Of a stretch of DNA of 64,000 nt, positions 60,031 to 64,000 are shown one piece after another. Made by a program: the position numbers and the translations under genes. Each line of letters begins with the position of its first letter. Positions within the stretch are counted from its first letter, which is position 1. The stretch spans positions 33,427,176 through 33,491,175 of the forward strand of contig CM034238.1 of assembly GCA_019916065.1 (NCBI GenBank), written 5' to 3'. The notes beneath the pieces were generated by a model. That model made no database searches, was not told the origin of the DNA, and worked only from the letters and a program-made list of their open reading frames with translations. The DNA is from Vitellaria paradoxa (Eukaryota; Streptophyta; Magnoliopsida; Ericales; Sapotaceae).

Positions 60031-60286
60031 GTAAATTTCTTGTTTCTTGCTTTTAAAACAACTATTACAGAAGTATGTAACTCAAGATGCATTGCTTATG
60101 TGGGCCAGCTCTGCTTACCCTGTTAAATAACAATTATTAGTGTATACAGCTAACATCACATTTAATGCTAAAGGTGCAGCTTCAATTTATGATTGTTCAA
60201 CATGCCACAAATTTTTAGTTGCCATGATATTCACCTTATTGGTTAATAAAATTTTTGGCTTGTGTGCACTTTCACGTTTTACAGTA

Positions 60287-60502
60287 TGTTAGAATATAGA
60301 ATATATATATATTAGAATATAGAATATATGCTTAATTTACTGAGAATATAGATATGATTGTTTAGCATATAGGTGTGATTGATTTGGTTTCCTAATTTCC
60401 TAGTTTCCTATTTCCTAATTTGATGTAAACCTTCATTATAAATAATATTAAGGGAGACGAGAGAATTCAATTTCAATCTCTCCCTTTTTCTCAACTTTCT
60501 CA
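60287..60502 (+). repeat. Left LTR of the copia element
   Basis: About 216 bp from TGTTAG to CTCAA, with a TATA-like box near 60438. The end is set by the adjacent primer site. Confidence 0.75.
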
Positions 60503-60505
60503 ACT

Positions 60506-60517
60506 TGGTATCAGAGC
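60506..60517 (+). promoter_or_regulatory. tRNA-Met primer binding site
   Basis: TGGTATCAGAGC, complementary to the 3' end of initiator tRNA-Met, the usual primer of plant copia elements. Confidence 0.85.
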
Positions 60518-61080
60518 AAACTCTGGTTCCACCAAAAAAAAAAAAAAACCTAACAGTACTATAGCAGCACTGTTCATCGCCGGCGAACAGCTCTCCGGCA
60601 GCCGGAATTGAAGTCCGACCACTCCAAAAGGATCGTTGGTGGCCGACGATCACAAGCCCACCGGAGTTGTCACCGGCTGGTAAGCCATGCGCCCCCACGC
60701 GCGGGTCTTCCGAGGCGTCCAGATCCCACGTGCGAGTCTTCTCTCGGCGCGTGCAGGCGCGTCTCCCTCCGAGAAGTTTCCGGCGACCCTTGCCGGAGTT
60801 TGTCTAGGGCAGGTGACCCTTTTTGCTGCCTTTTGGCTTGATGGGTAGTTGATTTGGATGTAAGCATGATCGTTCTCGTCTTTGTCTTCCGCAACTGTCT
60901 GTTTTTCTTCTGATTTCCTCCTGTTCGAGACCAGATCTGCCATTCTAGTTTGTTCTGATTTCTTTTGTTGTTGCCATTGTGGCGTTGATTTGTTGGTTTG
61001 GTTAACCACTCTTGTTCTACGGTTGTGGAGGTCTCTTTTGTTGGTTCTTTATTTGACGACTATGCTGGAGATTTATTAAC

Positions 61081-62148
61081 ATGTCAAAATCTGAAGATAC
61101 TATTTCAATCATGCCTCAATCTATATTCTTAAAGGCAGATGATGTTCCTCGTTCTATTACACTGAAAAAATTAAATGGTGAGAATTATTTGAGTTGGGCA
61201 CATGCTGTGAAGACTTTTCTTCGAGGAAAGGACAAGTTACAATATATTACTGATGAGCCACCTTTGTTCACTGATCCTCGGTATCGTGTTTGGATGAGCG
61301 AGGATGCAATTGTTATGGGGCTATTATGGCATAGTCTGGAGGATTCAGTTGCTACCGCTGTTGAGTTTTGTGACTCTTCTAAGAAGATCTGGGATTGTCT
61401 TACAGAATCATATTCCCAGAAAAGTAATATCTCTCGAGTTTGTGAGTTGTATGAGCAGATGTTCTCTGCAAAATAGGGCGAGAGATCATTGTTTGATTAC
61501 TATAGTTACTTGAAGAGTTTATGGGAGCAGTTATTACGATACAGACCGTTCAGTGAAGACTTAACACAGCAAAGGAAGTATTGGGAAGAATTCATGATTG
61601 CAAACTTTTTATCTGGCCCTAATCCTGCACTTCAAGGCTTTAAAGATCAAATTCTAGCGAGCGAAACTCTTCCTACTGTTGCCAGTGCTTATGCCCGTAT
61701 ACAAAGGTCATCATTGGGTTGCCATCCATCCATTGCGAATGATCATTCAGTGACCTCTACTAATTCTTTAGCACTTATTAGTCAATATAATTGAGGAGGC
61801 TCTTCCCAAGGTAATTCCCGTGGCACTCGTGGTGGATGTACTACTCGTAGTGGTTCTCGTGGTGGAGGACGTTCATCAAATGGTCGAGGTGACCGAGGTG
61901 ACCGCAAGTGTAATTTTTGCGGTGGTACCAATCATACTAAGCCTTACTATTGGAAGAAATATGGGAAGCCTGAACAAGCTCACCATGTCTTTGACCGTGC
62001 TACTTCGTCACTTCCAGCGTCTGATAATGGAGCTACCACGTCTGATTCTCAGGAGACAATTACCTTAAGCTCATCACAACTTCAAGAGCTCATTCAATCC
62101 TTGCGTGCTTCTAATCCTTCATCTTCCACTGCTACTCTGGCTAACTAA
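61081..62148 (+). pseudogene. Copia gag, broken
   Basis: It starts MSKSEDTISIMPQSIFLKAD, with ITLKKLNGENYLSWAHAV of the copia gag N-terminus. The frame is closed by TAG at 61474, TGA at 61792 and TAA at 62146, but reading past these keeps the family pattern throughout (DYYSYLKSLWEQL, ANFLSGPNPALQGFKDQIL). The knuckle is CNFCGGTNHTKPYYWKK: CX2CX4HX4 with the last Cys replaced by Tyr. Confidence 0.8.
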
Positions 62149-64000
62149 GGTAAACCAGTTCTTGTAGCCTCCTCTTCTCCCTCCTGGATCATCAATTTGG
62201 GAGCCAGCTCGCATATGTCTGGTAATTCCTCCTTATTCTCTAATCTCAGTAATGTTAATCATAGTATTGTGTTAGCTGATGGTTCTTTTCGTCTTGTGTC
62301 TAGTAGAGGAACTCTTCATCCCTCATCATCCCTTAATCTCCCTTCTAGTCTTTATGTACCACACTTTTCCTTTAATTTACTCTCTGTCAGTCAGTTAACC
62401 AAATTATTAAATTATTCCATAACCTTCTTTCCTGCTTCTTGTGTTTTTCAGGACCTCACGACGAAGAAGATGATTGATTCGGGGCATGAGAAGGATGGCC
62501 TTTATTATCTTAATCGTGATCGTCCACCAGAGCAGCTAGCTACCACAGTTCTCCACACCTCTGTCTCCCCTCTCCAGTGGCATGTTCGTCTTGGTCATCC
62601 ATGTTTAGCTCGGTTGAAGCTACTTTTTCCAAATTTTAGTTTAGTGTCTAGTCTTGAATGTGAGGCTTGTCAACTTGGCAAGCATTATCGTAGTTCTTTT
62701 CCTAGCCGTAGTATTAGTTGAGTCTGAACCTTTTGATATTGTTCATATAGATGTTTGGGGCCCTGCCCGCCTTTCTAGTGTTAATGGTTTTTCATATTTC
62801 GTGATATTTGTTGATGATTTTTCTCGAATGACATGGCTTTTTTTAATTAAACGACGGTCTGATTTACCTTCTATTATTTCTTGTTTTTACAATGAAATTG
62901 TTACTCAATTCAACAGAAGAATTAAAGTCTTTCGTTCTGATAATGCATTGGAATATATTCAGACGGTTGTTCATAACTTTTGTACTGATAGGGACATTAT
63001 CCACCAAACTACTTGTCCTCGCAGCTCTCAACAAAATGGTATTGCTGAACGCAAAAATCGTCATTTATTAGATATTGCTCGTACCCTAATGTTTCACATG
63101 CATGTCCCTAAATCTTTTTGGGCAGATGCTGTTCTCACTGCTTGTTGTCTAATTAATAGGGTCCCTACACTGATACTGTCAAATAAGTCTCCATTTTCTC
63201 TTCTTTATCCAAATCGGTCACCTTTTCCTCTTTCTCCTCATCCTTTTGGTTGTGTTGCCTTTGTTCATATACTTGATCCTAATCAAGACAAACTTTCATC
63301 TCGTTCTCGTAAGTGTGTCTTCTTAGGATATTCCCGCATTTAGAAAGGTTATCGTTGTTATCACCCTCCTTCCCGACGTTATTTTGTGAGTGTCGATGTC
63401 ACCTTTTTTGAATCTACTCCTTTCTTTTCTCCTAGTGGTGACCTCTTATCTCTTGATCTCATTGCTTTTCGTGAGGGGGCGCACTCCCTTACTCTTCCTG
63501 CCCTTTTATCTTCCACCTATGTTCCCGTATCCCAGTCTACCTCACTCACTTCTACCATTGATCCCTCCACAGGTTCAGAACCATTAGTTCAGTCTGAACC
63601 TTTTGCTCCTACTCCTCTGCAACAGGTTTATCGACGTGATCCTGATAGAAAGGTCATTCTTCCCTTACCGCCAGATCACAGTCCTTCGTTTGAGATACCT
63701 GATCTGATGAAGATCATTTTCCTTCTCCTGACTTGCCCATTGCCTTACGAAAAGGTAAGCGTACTTGCACTCAACATCCTCTTGCTAATTTTGTCTCTTA
63801 CCATCAGTTTTCCTCTTCCTTGTCTTCTTTTATTTGTGCCTTGTCTTCTGTTTTTGTTCCCTCTACTTATCAACAGGCCTTGTCTATTCCAGGATGGAAA
63901 CACACAATGGATGAAGAAATGCACGCTCTTCATCAAAATCAGACATGGGAACTCACCTCTCTACCTATTGGCAAACGAATAGTTGGTTGTCGCTGGGTTT
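62149..64000 (+). pseudogene. Copia pol (protease, integrase, start of RT), broken
   Basis: The protease motif reads INLGASSHMSG where IDSGAS is usual, so the catalytic Asp is lost. The pre-integrase block (MIDSGHEKDGLYYLNRD, then WHVRLGHPCLARL and CEACQLGKH) lies at 62466-62690. A frameshift near 62705 precedes the integrase core: HIDVWGP, FRSDNALEY and QQNGIAERKNR supply the D, D and E residues. LGYS and KGYRCYHPP follow, with a TAG between them at 63341. After a second frameshift near 63710 the RT start appears (MDEEMHALHQNQTWELT, then GCRWV) at the window end. Confidence 0.82.

Larger units (their letters stand above)
60287..64000 (+). mobile_element. Ty1/copia element in ATG2 intron 8, running off the window
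   Basis: The left LTR is about 60287-60502, beginning TGTTAGAATATAG and containing TATAAATAAT near 60438. The tRNA-Met primer site TGGTATCAGAGC is perfect at 60506-60517. Gag, a degenerate protease, pre-integrase, integrase and the first residues of reverse transcriptase follow in order. At least four nonsense codons and two frameshifts make it non-autonomous. The element shares the transcription direction of ATG2. The right LTR is outside the window. Confidence 0.88.

Overview
This is nuclear DNA of a flowering plant, most likely a woody eudicot; the species cannot be fixed from the sequence. The reasons are intron-containing genes with plant-specific relatives, AT-rich intergenic DNA, and a dense nested load of plant L1-type LINEs, Ty1/copia and Ty3/gypsy elements, Helitron-like repeats and Tourist-type MITEs. 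Two host genes are supported; almost everything else is mobile-element debris.

Region 1 (about 1-23.4 kb) is a minus-strand gene for a short-chain dehydrogenase/reductase of the Arabidopsis NQR (At1g49670) type. Five exons, at 23077-23131, 21487-21660, 20293-20474, 2378-2484 and 2104-2180, join in phase up to exon 4 and hold the TGGASGIG cofactor motif and the YSASK catalytic motif. The 3' part lies off the left edge. Exons 3 and 4 are separated by a 17.8-kb intron. That intron holds a deleted gypsy element, a small LTR element whose 5' LTR is split by a full-length LINE (5393-11457, 12-bp target duplication), two more LINE fragments and a MULE-like element carrying non-transposon sequence. 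Exon 4 is one base out of frame unless a downstream acceptor is used.

Region 2 (about 23.4-48 kb) holds no supported host gene. In order it contains: a cluster of mutually inverted Helitron-like copies with terminal hairpins and CTAG ends (23.4-27.6 kb); retroelement remnants (27.6-34.5 kb); an LTR with inverted-repeat motifs, a tRNA-Asp-type primer site and a gag remnant (34.7-38.0 kb), with an organelle-derived tRNA-His-like insert bracketed by a 58-bp duplication; a gypsy element lacking its reverse transcriptase (37956-45624, target duplication CTTAA), one LTR of which carries a MITE; and two more MITEs.

Region 3 (48.0 kb to the right end) is the plus-strand ATG2 autophagy gene. Eight exons, from 48261 to 60030, encode about 1,773 residues from the chorein-type lipid-transfer N-terminus through the CAD motif; the last part lies beyond the window. 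Intron 6 holds a small copia derivative with a 5'-truncated LINE in its left LTR. Intron 7 uses a GC donor. Intron 8 holds a larger degenerate copia that runs off the right edge. Exon 7 is one base short in a run of G.

The two genes show no functional link. I found no clearly new biological system. The most informative points are the nested insertion history, the paired one-base frame breaks in otherwise conserved genes, the Helitron cluster, and the organelle-DNA insertion with its duplication scar.
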